A stretch of 64,000 nucleotides of DNA from Syntrophaceae bacterium (GTDB taxonomy: Bacteria > Desulfobacterota > Syntrophia > Syntrophales > UBA2192), in the NCBI GenBank assembly GCA_013177795.1, contig JABLXY010000001.1, positions 806,001 through 870,000 on the forward strand, in the 5' to 3' direction. The stretch's first letter is position 1. Each line of letters starts with the position of its first letter. Shown here one piece after another: positions 9,781 to 18,874 of the stretch. The translations under genes and the position numbers were made by a program. The notes under the pieces were generated by a model, which saw nothing but the letters and a program-made list of their open reading frames with translations, was not told the origin of the DNA and searched no databases.

Positions 9781-10422
9781 CTAGTAGGGGGTGCCCCGGC
9801 CGAACGTCGGGTCTCCGGGTGCGTACCCGCCCCAGTTCCAGTCGCTCGAGGGAGCCGGGGTCTTCGCCTTTCCCAGTGTTCCCGCCGCCATCGCAAGCGT
9901 CCCGAGCCCGCGCAGGTAGCCGCCGATCTTCGCCTCCTTCGCCCCGCGCCGGTAGATGGAAGCCTGCACGCCGTACATCGGCGCCTCGGCCTCGAGGAGC
10001 TTCGCCTTGTCCAGGCGGATCGTACCTTCCCGGCTTTTCTCCCATGACTTGAGGCCCGCCTCGTAACGAATGAGTTCCCGATCGTATTCCGCCCTGGCGG
10101 CTTCGTCGCCCAGATATTCCAGGGGAGACCCTGTGAATGACACGCCGGCGCGCGCCAGTCTCGCCCGGTGCTCCCCGAGGATCTTCTCCGCCTTCTCGCG
10201 CTGGAGATTCACCTGGATCTCGCCCTTGCGCTTCTCGATGTCGGCCTCGGTCATGTTCATCTCGGCCTGCTGCCGCTCGACCTCGGCCTGGCGCAGGGCG
10301 AGTTGGCCTTCGCGTTCCGCCTCCTCGGCCTGCTTCTTGAGGATTGCGGACTGCGTGAGGCCCTCGCGGACCTGGCCATAGGCAAGAAGAGATGCCCCGG
10401 CCATCGCTACGACGACTTCCAC
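9781..10422 (-). CDS. Internal virion protein B-like (T7 gp14 position)
   Basis: 213 residues from a GTG at 10422 with GGGAGGG 7 bases upstream; an ATG (MAGASLLAYG) six codons in is an alternative. A short hydrophobic N-terminus is followed by a long basic/acidic coiled coil (KKQAEEAEREGQLALRQAEV and following) and a glycine-rich tail. This pattern and the place between the gp13-like and gp15-like genes match internal virion protein gp14, which forms the outer-membrane part of the ejection channel. Confidence 0.7.
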   Translation of the reverse strand: MEVVVAMAGASLLAYGQVREGLTQSAILKKQAEEAEREGQLALRQAEVERQQAEMNMTEADIEKRKGEIQVNLQREKAEKILGEHRARLARAGVSFTGSPLEYLGDEAARAEYDRELIRYEAGLKSWEKSREGTIRLDKAKLLEAEAPMYGVQASIYRRGAKEAKIGGYLRGLGTLAMAAGTLGKAKTPAPSSDWNWGGYAPGDPTFGRGTPY

Positions 10423-10862
10423 GGCACAACCCTCCCGCACATGTAGTAGTCCTCGCCGTCGGGCCCGTAGCGCTGCATGAGGCCCTCGACCTTGAAGCCG
10501 AGCACGTGCAGCAGCGCCACAGCCCGGTCGTCGCCCCGCCGGGCCGTGGCCTGGATCCGCCGCAGACCGTGCTTCCCGATGGCCTCGGCGATGCACTTCT
10601 TCAGGGCCTTGACGACGGCCAGCGGGCACTCCGATACCCGCTTCGACATGAGTGTCCAGGCCTCCCCGACGCCGGGCCAGAGAATGACGACGCCGCCGCT
10701 CATGACCGGCCGGCCGTCCTGCAGGAGCGTCCATGCGGGCCCCCATTGCCTGTACCGGCCCAGGAGCTCCCGGTATCCCGGACCGTAGCCCCGGACGGCG
10801 CCCGGGTCCCGGAGCTCCATGCCGTCGAAGTGCTCCGGCTCGAAGGGAACGATCTCGGTCAT
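10407..10862 (-). CDS. GNAT-like / T7 gp13-like internal virion protein A
   Basis: 151 residues. The fold reads as a GNAT acetyltransferase: PAWTLLQDGRPVMSGGVVIL in the core strands, then AIGKHGLRRIQATARRGDDR and LLHVLGFKVEGLMQRYGPDG in the C-terminal half. In T7-like phages a protein of this family (DUF2833, gp13) lies at this place and helps virion assembly. The acetyl-CoA P-loop is not obvious, so catalytic activity is doubtful. Its stop overlaps the next gene's GTG start. Confidence 0.72.
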   Translation of the reverse strand: MTEIVPFEPEHFDGMELRDPGAVRGYGPGYRELLGRYRQWGPAWTLLQDGRPVMSGGVVILWPGVGEAWTLMSKRVSECPLAVVKALKKCIAEAIGKHGLRRIQATARRGDDRAVALLHVLGFKVEGLMQRYGPDGEDYYMCGRVVPWKSS

Positions 10863-11002
10863 TTGCCGCCCTTCCCCTTGTGCTTGAAGTACTCGACCTG
10901 CAGCAGGCGCTTCTCGGCGGCCTTCCGCGTCGGCAGCACCTTCGAGAGGTTCCTGCCGGACTCGCTCTTCACGATGAAGCCGCCCTTGACCGGAACGATC
11001 AA
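10859..11002 (-). CDS. Small basic phage protein (47 aa, TTG start)
   Basis: Translation most likely starts at a TTG at 11002 that overlaps the TGA of the preceding gene (TTGA), with AGGGTGAAGG just upstream. The product begins IVPVKGGFIVKSESG and ends LLQVEYFKHKGKGGK. Short lysine-rich proteins with a KAAEKRLxQVEYFKH ending recur in podovirus tail regions; function unknown. Confidence 0.68.
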   Translation of the reverse strand: MIVPVKGGFIVKSESGRNLSKVLPTRKAAEKRLLQVEYFKHKGKGGK

Positions 11003-11160
11003 CCCTTCACCCTCTCCCCGATCTTCTGGATGAGGCCGTCGTACTTGCCCTTCCACTCGGCGGCCTTCTCCTCGGCCTTCTTCGCATTGTTCCGGTACAC
11101 CAGGCCGCCGGCGACGAACCCGGCGACCGCTACAGCCGCAATAACGATGACTTGCTCCAT
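10999..11160 (-). CDS. Small single-pass membrane protein (53 aa)
   Basis: An ATG at 11160 follows AAGGAG by 9 bases. The product has one N-terminal membrane segment (IVIAAVAVAGFVAGGLV) and a lysine/glutamate-rich cytoplasmic tail (KKAEEKAAEWKGKYDGLIQK). It sits between tail tubular B and the TTG-started basic protein and is coupled to the latter. Function unknown. Confidence 0.65.
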   Translation of the reverse strand: MEQVIVIAAVAVAGFVAGGLVYRNNAKKAEEKAAEWKGKYDGLIQKIGERVKG

Positions 11161-11176
11161 GGTTCGATCTCCTTTC

Positions 11177-13615
11177 CTATCGGTCCTCGGTCGTGAACCG
11201 GGGCATCAGGCAAAGCACCGTCATCGGCAGGGGCCTGTCCTGCCGGATACGGATGCGCCCGTAATCTGAAAAGCCGCCCCGGAACGCCACCATGTAATCC
11301 CCGGTGAACAGCGGCGGCGGGAAGCCCATCCGGTCGTCCGCCGTGCGGGTGATGATCTCGTCGAGCTCGCTTTCGCTCGGCCCGACCCGGCCGCCGAGGG
11401 TCTCGTAGAGCTTGATTGCGACCTCGTGGATCCGCTTCTTCTTGCCCTGGGCCGTCCCCTCCATGGCGCCGGCCTCGAGATCCATCGGCTCGAGGTCAGA
11501 GACATAGGGCAGACCGACATGCACGACCGACGCGGCCTGCGGCAGCGTGACGGTCCCGGATTGCGAAACCGCCTGGTTCGGCACGACGGCCCCGTCGGCC
11601 AGGATCGAGACGGTCTCGCCGGCCAGGTGCTCCAGGCCCGAGATCGTCGTAGCCGGCGCCCCGTCGTAGGTGAGGCCGCAATCGACGAAGAAGGCCCATT
11701 GCGGCTCCGCCGCGCCTCCCCAGTCAAACTCGGTGAGGATCTCGACATACCGCCTGACGGAACCGTTGACGGTCCGCTTGACGACCATCCAGAGCTCATC
11801 CTGCCAGGATCCGGGGATCACGCAGACGCTCTCGACCTCGCCGGCCGTCGGATGCCGGTGCCAGCCGACGACGTCCTGGTCCTTCTCGTAGGTCATGCCC
11901 AGCAGCACCCCGTCGGAACGAACGGCCCAGGCGATCGGGTACGGGCTTGCCATGAAGGCCCACTCGACGAGGCCGCCGCGCGTGACGTGCTCGGCCAGCA
12001 GCGTGAGATCCGTCCCGACGTAGCCGTCGATCTCGAACCGGTAGGAAAGCTCGCGGACCTTCTCCCCGTAGTTTGAAGGGATGCCGAGCCGCTGGACGAA
12101 CAGAACCGAGTTGCGGAGGTTGATCGGCTGGATGTCCGCCGACCCGTAGGCCGATTGCTGCGTGATCTTGATGTTTTCGGGCTTGATCGGCTGGTCGGCG
12201 TCCTGGGGGCCCAGGCGCCATTCGCCGTTGACCGTACCCACGATGAGGCTGCCCATGGAGGAGAGCCAGCGGATCGTGTTGACGCGCTCCGAGGCGATCC
12301 GGTAGGAGAGGCCGTCGTCGGCGTTTGTGCCCGGCGCCATGTTCTCGTAATCGGCGACGACGCTGCGCCACACGGTCTGCGGGTCGGCCGCCGTGGCCGC
12401 GAGCCACAGGCTTTGCTCGTGGAAGGCGATTGCCGCAGGCCAGCCGTTCTTCGTCGAGAAGGCCCCTTCCCGCCAGTGGGGCGTCGCCTTGGTCCCGCCG
12501 AGCTCCTTCCTGACCGTTGCGGCAGCCGTCGTTGCGTTCGTGACGGCCGTGATCTGGACATAACCCCACGTCTCACCGTGCCGGAGCCGGAAGCAGGCCC
12601 CGACGTGGCCCGCCTCGAACAGGCTCGCCGAAGCTGAAAGCGTGATGGACCCGGAGGCCGCCGAGGGCGTCAGGAGGATCGTGTCGATCTTGTGAATCTC
12701 GACCCTGTCGATGTACCAGGTCCCCGAGGTTCCCGTCGCGTTGGTGATCTGAACATAGGCTCCGGAGCCCCCGGCCGTCTCCTGATAGTAGTGCTCGTAT
12801 TCGGTCCATTCGTTCTTCGGGACCGACGAGACGTTCTCCGTGAAGATAAACCCGCTGTCGTCCCCTTTCCGGATCGCGTACTTGACGTTCGCCTGGTCGG
12901 TGAATACCCGGAAGCGAAGGCGGTAGATCGCGCCCGTCTCGGAGGTCCAGGTCCCCGATTTGATCCCCTCGTCCGCCGCATCGACGGTGAATTTCCGGGA
13001 ATAGCCGCCGTGATAGGCCCGGTCGGCGCTGCGCTCCTGCACCGTCGGGGTCCCGACGCCCGCCCATCCGGTGTTCTCCTCCATGTCCCCGTCGGGGCAG
13101 AGCTGGCCGCCGAGCTCCTCCAGCGTGTTCTCGTCCCGGTAGGGCCCGTCGATGAACGTGATTTCCGAGAGCGTCCAGGCCGTGTGCCCCGTGCGGGTCA
13201 GCTTCCGGGGCTTGTGGGATGGATGCACGATGTACATCGTGTCGGCGTCCTGGACGAACTTGAGCCCCGGCAGGTCCGCCTCGGCATAGGGAGAGGAGAT
13301 CTCATAGGGGGATCCGCCGTCGACGATCTGCCCCTGGTCCTTGTAGAAACGGATGTACCGGTCCCCGAATTCCAGGACGTAGGCCTGCGTGACGGAGAAC
13401 TCGAAGGGGATGAGCCGTGCCTTCTTGTCCGAGGCCTTCAGCTCGGCGATGAAGTACGTCCCGGGCCGCCTCCGGGCCGGGCCGTGGACCAGGGGGATGA
13501 AGTTCTGCATGACCCGGCAGCCGTTGGCGTACTTGCCCACGTCGACGCGGCCGTAGAGCTGCGGCGAGAGTTCGCCGGCGTTGAAGGACGTGATGATGGG
13601 CGACACCCGGGGCAT
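11177..13615 (-). CDS. Tail tubular protein B (T7 gp12-like nozzle protein)
   Basis: 812 residues, the usual size for gp12. The N-terminus (SPIITSFNAGELSPQLYGRV, then ANGCRVMQNFIPLVHGPARR) is the family signature. It builds the tail nozzle below the adaptor. A lectin-like carbohydrate-binding insertion around residues 190-310 is suggested by DGDMEENTGWAGVG and the following beta-rich segment, which resembles CBM-type jelly-rolls. Start and stop of the preceding gene touch (TGA then ATG), so the two tail genes are coupled. Confidence 0.92.
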   Translation of the reverse strand: MPRVSPIITSFNAGELSPQLYGRVDVGKYANGCRVMQNFIPLVHGPARRRPGTYFIAELKASDKKARLIPFEFSVTQAYVLEFGDRYIRFYKDQGQIVDGGSPYEISSPYAEADLPGLKFVQDADTMYIVHPSHKPRKLTRTGHTAWTLSEITFIDGPYRDENTLEELGGQLCPDGDMEENTGWAGVGTPTVQERSADRAYHGGYSRKFTVDAADEGIKSGTWTSETGAIYRLRFRVFTDQANVKYAIRKGDDSGFIFTENVSSVPKNEWTEYEHYYQETAGGSGAYVQITNATGTSGTWYIDRVEIHKIDTILLTPSAASGSITLSASASLFEAGHVGACFRLRHGETWGYVQITAVTNATTAAATVRKELGGTKATPHWREGAFSTKNGWPAAIAFHEQSLWLAATAADPQTVWRSVVADYENMAPGTNADDGLSYRIASERVNTIRWLSSMGSLIVGTVNGEWRLGPQDADQPIKPENIKITQQSAYGSADIQPINLRNSVLFVQRLGIPSNYGEKVRELSYRFEIDGYVGTDLTLLAEHVTRGGLVEWAFMASPYPIAWAVRSDGVLLGMTYEKDQDVVGWHRHPTAGEVESVCVIPGSWQDELWMVVKRTVNGSVRRYVEILTEFDWGGAAEPQWAFFVDCGLTYDGAPATTISGLEHLAGETVSILADGAVVPNQAVSQSGTVTLPQAASVVHVGLPYVSDLEPMDLEAGAMEGTAQGKKKRIHEVAIKLYETLGGRVGPSESELDEIITRTADDRMGFPPPLFTGDYMVAFRGGFSDYGRIRIRQDRPLPMTVLCLMPRFTTEDR

Positions 13616-14176
13616 TCAGAACCTCGCGTTGATGAACGTGTCCACCTCGATCTCGTCCGGCGTGCCTTCCTGGGCATCCACCGTGACGGCCTCGAGGAGC
13701 TTCTGCTCGTAGAGCTTCCACATGTTCGCCTGCAGCGTCGGCGAATTGGCCATCGGGTAGGCCAGTTCCGCCGCCAGCCGGGCCGCCACCGCGCTCACCA
13801 GGAGCGGATCCATCTCCGCCGGCACGATCCGGGCGATGTAGAGGATTTTCGCCGCCGCCTCGTCGGTCAGGAGCTTCCGGCCCTCGACCTTGTAGCGGAT
13901 CGACTTCTCCGTCATCTGCAGGACGCGCAGGCAATAGGGTTCCTGGGGCAGGGCGAAGGCGTAGCTGAAACCGAAAGAGGGGGTTTCGGTCAGCCGCGCC
14001 AGGCTCGCCCTCCGGATAGCGCAGTTCCAGGGGTAGGCCCGGAGCGTCTCGTCGATGGCCTGCTGCAGGTAGACGCTGCTCTTGCGGGCCCCCTCGCTGC
14101 TCTCGTTGAGCGACTGGATCGTCTTGTGCCCGATCGACGTGAGCGCCAGGTTGCAGATGTCGACTTCCGATGCCAT
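13616..14176 (-). CDS. Tail tubular protein A (T7 gp11-like adaptor)
   Basis: 186 residues. The opening EVDICNLALTSIGHKTIQSL and the later LRAYPWNCAIRRASLARL and LAAELAYPMANSPTLQANMW are typical of the gp11/Gp10-like adaptor family that joins the connector to the nozzle. Size matches T7 gp11 (about 196 residues). Confidence 0.92.
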   Translation of the reverse strand: MASEVDICNLALTSIGHKTIQSLNESSEGARKSSVYLQQAIDETLRAYPWNCAIRRASLARLTETPSFGFSYAFALPQEPYCLRVLQMTEKSIRYKVEGRKLLTDEAAAKILYIARIVPAEMDPLLVSAVAARLAAELAYPMANSPTLQANMWKLYEQKLLEAVTVDAQEGTPDEIEVDTFINARF

Positions 14177-14249
14177 CTCGCCCTCCGCGGTTCAGGGGGT
14201 TGGGGCCGGGGGAAAGGAGGGAAACCCCCGGCCCTCTCGTTGCGCCCGA

Positions 14250-14663
14250 TCAGTTCGGGGCCGCCTTGTACCACACGATCTGGACCTTGCCGGTGGCCGC
14301 GCCGCCGCCGGTCTTGATGAAGATGACCGTGTCGGCGGGCGCCTTGTAGCCGAAGCCGGCGCCGGCCTCCTTCCCGACGATGTTGCCCGCCGAGGAGGCC
14401 GACTGCGCCGCCATGTAGCGGGCATCATTCCCGGCGTCGCCGACCTGGAGCGTGACGCCGGTCCCCAGGGCCGCGTTGACGATCTCGCAGCCGAGATACA
14501 CCTCTCCCTTGCGAAGGACGCCGACGTTGACGATCGTCCCGGCGGACTGGCCGGAGAAGGTGAACTCGTCGTAGATCGCCCGGTTCTTCCCGCCCCACTC
14601 GGCCCCGAGCTGGTCTCTCATGCCGGGGGCGAGGCTCTTTGCGTAGTTGAGTCCGTCAGCCAT
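14250..14663 (-). CDS. Probable head decoration / minor capsid protein
   Basis: 137 residues directly downstream of the capsid gene. Small, beta-rich and glycine/alanine-rich, without cysteine clusters or membrane segments (SAGTIVNVGVLRKGEVYLGC, GVTLQVGDAGNDARYMAAQS). Position and composition suggest a decoration protein; no family is certain. An AGGAGG site precedes the ATG. Confidence 0.55.
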   Translation of the reverse strand: MADGLNYAKSLAPGMRDQLGAEWGGKNRAIYDEFTFSGQSAGTIVNVGVLRKGEVYLGCEIVNAALGTGVTLQVGDAGNDARYMAAQSASSAGNIVGKEAGAGFGYKAPADTVIFIKTGGGAATGKVQIVWYKAAPN

Positions 14664-14720
14664 TTCATATCCTCCTGTGATGCTGTGAAGGGGACCCCGG
14701 AGGATCCCCGGGTCGGTTGA

Positions 14721-15584
14721 TTAGGTTTCGGTCGCCTGGATCTCGACGACGCCCTTCTCGTCCATCCGGGTCGCGCCGATGAACATCCCGACGTAGACCT
14801 GGGTCGCGTAGTTCTTGTCGGCCCGCTCGGAAACGCGGGTGATGATGTCCGTCCCGATCCCCAGGAGGATCGAGCTCTGGCTCCAGGCCAGGCAGGAGCG
14901 CGTCGTGCCGGACTTCTGGAGCCTTTCCGTCCGGATGAATTTGAAGCCGATGAACGTGTCGATCTGGCCGGCGGCCAGGGCCTTGACCGTGTTGTAGTCG
15001 GCGGATTTGATCTCCGTCGCGTTGAGCAGCTCCATGAGCTGGGCCGAGGTCAGCGCCAGGAACCGCGGCTCGTCCGGGTCGTTCTCGTAGGAGTCGAGGA
15101 TCTTCTTCGCCTGGAGGAGCTTCGTGATGTTGAGGCCCGTCGAGCCGTGCGGGATCTGGTGGGTCGCGGTCGGGAAGGCGTAGGTCGTGTTCCCGTCCCG
15201 TCCGCCGTAGGCCGTCGCCAGGGCTGCGGCGATGATCGCGTCGTCGATGGCGCGGTTGTGGGCCGCGACGGCGTTGATGACGTACTTCGAGGTCGGGTCG
15301 GTGATGAGGGCCGCCCGGTCGAAGATCTCGATGAGATCCGCCCAGTCGTAGGCGTCCATCGAGACGCGCCTGCGGACATGCGGCGTGGAGATGAGCGGCG
15401 TGTCCGCGTGGCGCTGAGCCCGCTTCTGCGCGGAGGTTGCGTCGATCTGGTCGAAGAACCCGTATTCCCCCCGGACGCTCTCCTCGCGGACGCAGGGGCG
15501 GAGACGGGAGGGCTTCTGCTGCTGCAGCAGGACGACGTTGTCGTTGTACTGCTGCACCATTGCGGTGGTGACTTCAAAGGACAT
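14721..15584 (-). CDS. Major capsid protein
   Basis: 287 residues from the ATG at 15584, which has AGGAGG 7 bases upstream; an upstream in-frame start lacks such a site. The sequence (SFEVTTAMVQQYNDNVVLLQ, then KYVINAVAAHNRAIDDAIIA and AGQIDTFIGFKFIRTERLQK) is that of HK97-fold capsids found in temperate podoviruses. It follows the scaffold gene after a ~200-base gap holding a GC-rich hairpin (gggccgccggggcccggg), which may adjust expression. Confidence 0.88.
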   Translation of the reverse strand: MSFEVTTAMVQQYNDNVVLLQQQKPSRLRPCVREESVRGEYGFFDQIDATSAQKRAQRHADTPLISTPHVRRRVSMDAYDWADLIEIFDRAALITDPTSKYVINAVAAHNRAIDDAIIAAALATAYGGRDGNTTYAFPTATHQIPHGSTGLNITKLLQAKKILDSYENDPDEPRFLALTSAQLMELLNATEIKSADYNTVKALAAGQIDTFIGFKFIRTERLQKSGTTRSCLAWSQSSILLGIGTDIITRVSERADKNYATQVYVGMFIGATRMDEKGVVEIQATET

Positions 15585-15783
15585 GGTCAATCCTCCTTCG
15601 CGGTGATCTGTGGTCAATCAAAAGGGTGGTCAGCCTCTTGCGATTGCCCGTTGCCGGATCGCGTCGTAAAAACCGCTTTCCGGATCCACCACGAGGGAAG
15701 GATTGCCCGGTGTTTTGGAGAGCGGGCCGCCGGGGCCCGGGAGATCTCTTGTGCAGGTTGTCCCGGCGGCCGCAGCTGTGACG

Positions 15784-16647
15784 TTATCTCGCGCCGAGGA
15801 TGATCTCGTTGAGCCGCATGACCGTATCGAGGGCCTCCTGGTGGCGCGGGTGCTTCTTGTCCAGGTAGGCCGCGTTGAGCGGGTTGTCCTTGTTGTAGAG
15901 GATGTCGCGCTTCTTCGCCTCGGCGTCCTTGCCCGTGAGCTCGAAGTCCGCCTTCTCGCCCCGCACGAGCGCATCCTCGCGCATGTTCTGCCCGATCCGC
16001 GCCAGCATGGCGACGACGAGCGGGTCGTTGCCGCAGCGCTGGGACAAGGCGGCGACCTCCTCCGGCGAGCCGCCGAAGGTCTTGAAGACGCGGTTTGCAA
16101 GCTGGATGGCCTCGTCCGCCTTGCCGCCGAAGATCTCCCTGATCTTTTTCTCGCCGTCTGCGTAGGCCCGGTCCATCGCGCCGGCGGCGTTCTGGAACTC
16201 CTGCACCGCGAGATCGTTGTAGAACTTGTAGAGCCCCTGGGCCTGCCTCGGCAGGATGCCGAGCTCGTGGCAGACCTTCTTGAAGCTCTTTTCGAGCTCC
16301 TCGTTGTAGGCCATGCCCTCGGGGATCCGCGGCCGCTCGAAGGTGTAGCCGTCAGGGCTCTTCGGCCGGCCGAGCTTGTCGAAGACCTGGCTCCAGTACT
16401 CCGGCGTGTCGTTCTTGCCGGCCGGCAGGGCGATCTTCTCGGCCCCGATCATGCTCTGGGCGGAGATGAAGCCCTTGACCAGGGATGGGAGATCCTTGAT
16501 GTTCGCGAGGCTCGGGTCCTGGGCGTACTCGGGCGGGATCATCGACCGCCAATCCGCCGCCCCCTGACCCCCTTGTGCGCCTTGGGTTCCTCCGCCCTGG
16601 GCTCCGCCTGCCGCCCCGGATTGCCCGGTTGCTCCGGATCCGTTCAT
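15784..16647 (-). CDS. Capsid scaffolding protein
   Basis: 287 residues. A low-complexity Gly/Gln/Ala N-terminus (residues 1-30) is followed by PEYAQDPSLANIKDLPSLVK and a long acidic helical body, ending in a short basic segment. This is the layout of scaffold proteins encoded just before the capsid gene in T7-like phages (gp9 position). It overlaps the preceding gene by ATGA. Confidence 0.82.
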   Translation of the reverse strand: MNGSGATGQSGAAGGAQGGGTQGAQGGQGAADWRSMIPPEYAQDPSLANIKDLPSLVKGFISAQSMIGAEKIALPAGKNDTPEYWSQVFDKLGRPKSPDGYTFERPRIPEGMAYNEELEKSFKKVCHELGILPRQAQGLYKFYNDLAVQEFQNAAGAMDRAYADGEKKIREIFGGKADEAIQLANRVFKTFGGSPEEVAALSQRCGNDPLVVAMLARIGQNMREDALVRGEKADFELTGKDAEAKKRDILYNKDNPLNAAYLDKKHPRHQEALDTVMRLNEIILGAR

Positions 16648-16934
16648 ACGTCCAGAACCTCCTTGATCGGATTTTTGTACTCATCCCGGACCATGCCCAG
16701 GATGTAGAGCACGACGTTTCTGCCGCCTTCATTGAAGACGGCCTCCGTTGCATCGCCCCGGTAGGTGGGACCGACGAAGCAGAACCGGTTCGCGAGGTCG
16801 TCGAGGATCATCTTTCCCTGGTCCGTGCCGAAGAATTGCTGGTAGGCTGCCCGGAGCTGCTTTTCCCGGCGCTCCTCGTCCTTCTCGTCTATCCCTCCCC
16901 GGTGCGTGAAGATCCGGATGAACCGGTCAAGCAT
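16644..16934 (-). CDS. Bbp19-like small structural protein
   Basis: 96 residues. The sequence QQFFGTDQGKMILDDLANRF followed by FNEGGRNVVLYILGMVRDEY fits the Bbp19 family, small proteins located between connector and scaffold genes of podoviruses. Role in the virion unknown. It overlaps both neighbours by a few bases. Confidence 0.72.
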   Translation of the reverse strand: MLDRFIRIFTHRGGIDEKDEERREKQLRAAYQQFFGTDQGKMILDDLANRFCFVGPTYRGDATEAVFNEGGRNVVLYILGMVRDEYKNPIKEVLDV

Positions 16935-18576
16935 TGCCGGAGGCCCCCTGCATGATCATGTCGAGAACCGAGCCCTGCTCAACTTTCTTCTCGAGCGGCA
17001 CGGCCCCGGCGACCTTCTCCATTCCGGCCTCGAGCCTTGCCTTCTCTTCCGCGGCCGCCCTCTGCCGCCGGAGCGCGTCGCGGTCCCTCTCGGGCCGGAT
17101 GAACTCCTCCGGGACGCCGTGACGGCGGGAGATCCCGACGACCGCCTTGTCCAGGTCGAAATTGTCCATGACGTCCGGCTTCGCCTCGGCCACATGGGCG
17201 GCGAAGGCGAGGCCCTTCTCCACGGCGCGGACCTCGAAGATCCGCATCGCCATGGCGAGCTTCGAAATGTATTCCACCTCAAGGCCCGCGCCTACCAATG
17301 CGCGGGGCACGGGCTCGATGTAGCCGCCCCGGTACATGATCCAGAACACGCGGGAAAGCAGTGGGTCGTAGAGCTCGCTCTGGAGCCTGCCGAGCGCGGG
17401 CCCCAGGAGCATGAGCTTCTCCTCTGCCCGCTCGAGAACCTCGGTCGCCGTCATCTCTCGCGGGGCCGCCGCGAGCATGGTGAAGAGGTCGACGAAGAAG
17501 TTGCTCTCGATCGCCCGCCGGCGCTGCTCTTCGTATTCGAGGTTGATCCGGATCTTGTCCGGGACGTAGAGCGGCTCGGGCTTCGTCGGCGGCTTGTAGT
17601 AGTTGATCCCGCCGGGCGTGAGCCGCATCGGCGTCAGGGCCATCTCGTGCGGGGCCACGAGCGGCGGATCGGCGATTTTCTGCAGCGCCTTGATGTCGGT
17701 CTTCGACATCTCGTTGACCATCTTCACGTCGGCCAGGGCGTCCATGCCGGGGGAGCGGCCGTATTCCTCCTCGGAGTCCTTCGTCCAGCGCGGCACCATG
17801 TAGGGCATCTCGTGGTAGCCGCTCTCGCTCAGGATGTTCTTGCCCTCCCGCTCGACGTAGAAAGACGCGAAGGGCAGGTTTCGGCTGCCGGCCTTGGGCC
17901 TGAGCGTCCCGTGACGCCGGTCGAAGAACCGCTCGATGTCCTCCCGGGGAAAGACGGCATGGATCACGTCGAAGGTCTGCGTCGGGTTTTTCTCCGCCGT
18001 CTTGCGGACCTTCTCGCTCGCCGTGTCCGGCCACCTGCGGACGATCTTCCGGGCCGTCATGCGCTCGAGGCGGAAAACCGTGTCGACCAGGCCGTCCTCG
18101 TTCTCCATGACGCAGACCCGGCCCACGCTGAACGTCGAGAAGGCCAGGATATTCCGCTTGCCCTCCCCGCAGTAGATCGGCCCGGTCCCCGCCCAGCCGA
18201 GATCGACGTAGACCTCGTGGATCGCCAGCCCGAAGTTGGAGGAATTGAGGGCGTCGTGCATCCGCTCGGAGGTCTCCCGGAGCCAGCGCTTCACGTCGGG
18301 CCTGCGGGCGAGCGCCTTGTCCTTGACCGTGAGCTCGAACCAGGGGGCGGCGGGGCTTGTCAGATGCCCGTAGAGCCCGTTTGCGAAGGTCCGGACGGCC
18401 CTGAGCGCGGTGCCGTCGAAGATCCTGGAGCTCCGCTTCGCGCCGAGTGTCCCCGTCGTCGTGACCGTCGCCTTGACCGGGCACATGAAGTCGGCGACCT
18501 CCTGCAGGTGCGCCTTGAGCGTCCCTTTCCGGGCGTCGAGCTCGTCGAATCTCTGGACGATTTCCGCAGGCCTCAT
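16927..18576 (-). CDS. Head-tail connector (portal) protein, T7 gp8 family
   Basis: 549 residues, near T7 gp8 (536). Typical stretches are VRTFANGLYGHLTSPAAPWF near residue 60-80, DLGWAGTGPIYCGEGKRNIL, and GINYYKPPTKPEPLYVPDKI in the second half. The protein forms the dodecameric portal through which terminase pumps DNA. It follows TerL and a small linker gene, as usual. Confidence 0.93.
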   Translation of the reverse strand: MRPAEIVQRFDELDARKGTLKAHLQEVADFMCPVKATVTTTGTLGAKRSSRIFDGTALRAVRTFANGLYGHLTSPAAPWFELTVKDKALARRPDVKRWLRETSERMHDALNSSNFGLAIHEVYVDLGWAGTGPIYCGEGKRNILAFSTFSVGRVCVMENEDGLVDTVFRLERMTARKIVRRWPDTASEKVRKTAEKNPTQTFDVIHAVFPREDIERFFDRRHGTLRPKAGSRNLPFASFYVEREGKNILSESGYHEMPYMVPRWTKDSEEEYGRSPGMDALADVKMVNEMSKTDIKALQKIADPPLVAPHEMALTPMRLTPGGINYYKPPTKPEPLYVPDKIRINLEYEEQRRRAIESNFFVDLFTMLAAAPREMTATEVLERAEEKLMLLGPALGRLQSELYDPLLSRVFWIMYRGGYIEPVPRALVGAGLEVEYISKLAMAMRIFEVRAVEKGLAFAAHVAEAKPDVMDNFDLDKAVVGISRRHGVPEEFIRPERDRDALRRQRAAAEEKARLEAGMEKVAGAVPLEKKVEQGSVLDMIMQGASGNA

Positions 18577-18588
18577 GGAACCGGTCCT

Positions 18589-18870
18589 TTACTGGCCGAG
18601 CAGGGTCTTTTTCATCGTGTTGGCCGTCTCGGCGAGCCCGGCCGGTCCCGTGAGCAGGGTACGCGTCCTTCTCTTCGCCGCCGCAAGGAGCCTCGAGCGC
18701 TCGGCCTGCGCGGCCTGGGAGCTCTCCTTGCTCACCTCCGGGGCGGGCGGCTGGTCGACCTTCGTCTCCGGGGCCGCCGGCAGCGGGGGCAGCTCGGGAA
18801 GTTCGGGCTCCTTGAACATACTGACAAACGGGCTGACGATCTTCTCAAGGGGCTTTGTGACGGAGCTCAT
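18589..18870 (-). CDS. Small phage protein between terminase and connector
   Basis: 93 residues. Proline-rich centre (PELPELPPLPAAPETK) and a basic C-terminus ending RRTRTLLTGPAGLAETANTM followed by KKTLLGQ. Proteins ending in (S/T)LLTxPxGL...KKTLLG are common at this place in podoviral and siphoviral genomes and are of unknown role. GGGAGG lies 7 bases before the ATG. Confidence 0.65.
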   Translation of the reverse strand: MSSVTKPLEKIVSPFVSMFKEPELPELPPLPAAPETKVDQPPAPEVSKESSQAAQAERSRLLAAAKRRTRTLLTGPAGLAETANTMKKTLLGQ

Positions 18871-18874
18871 TTTG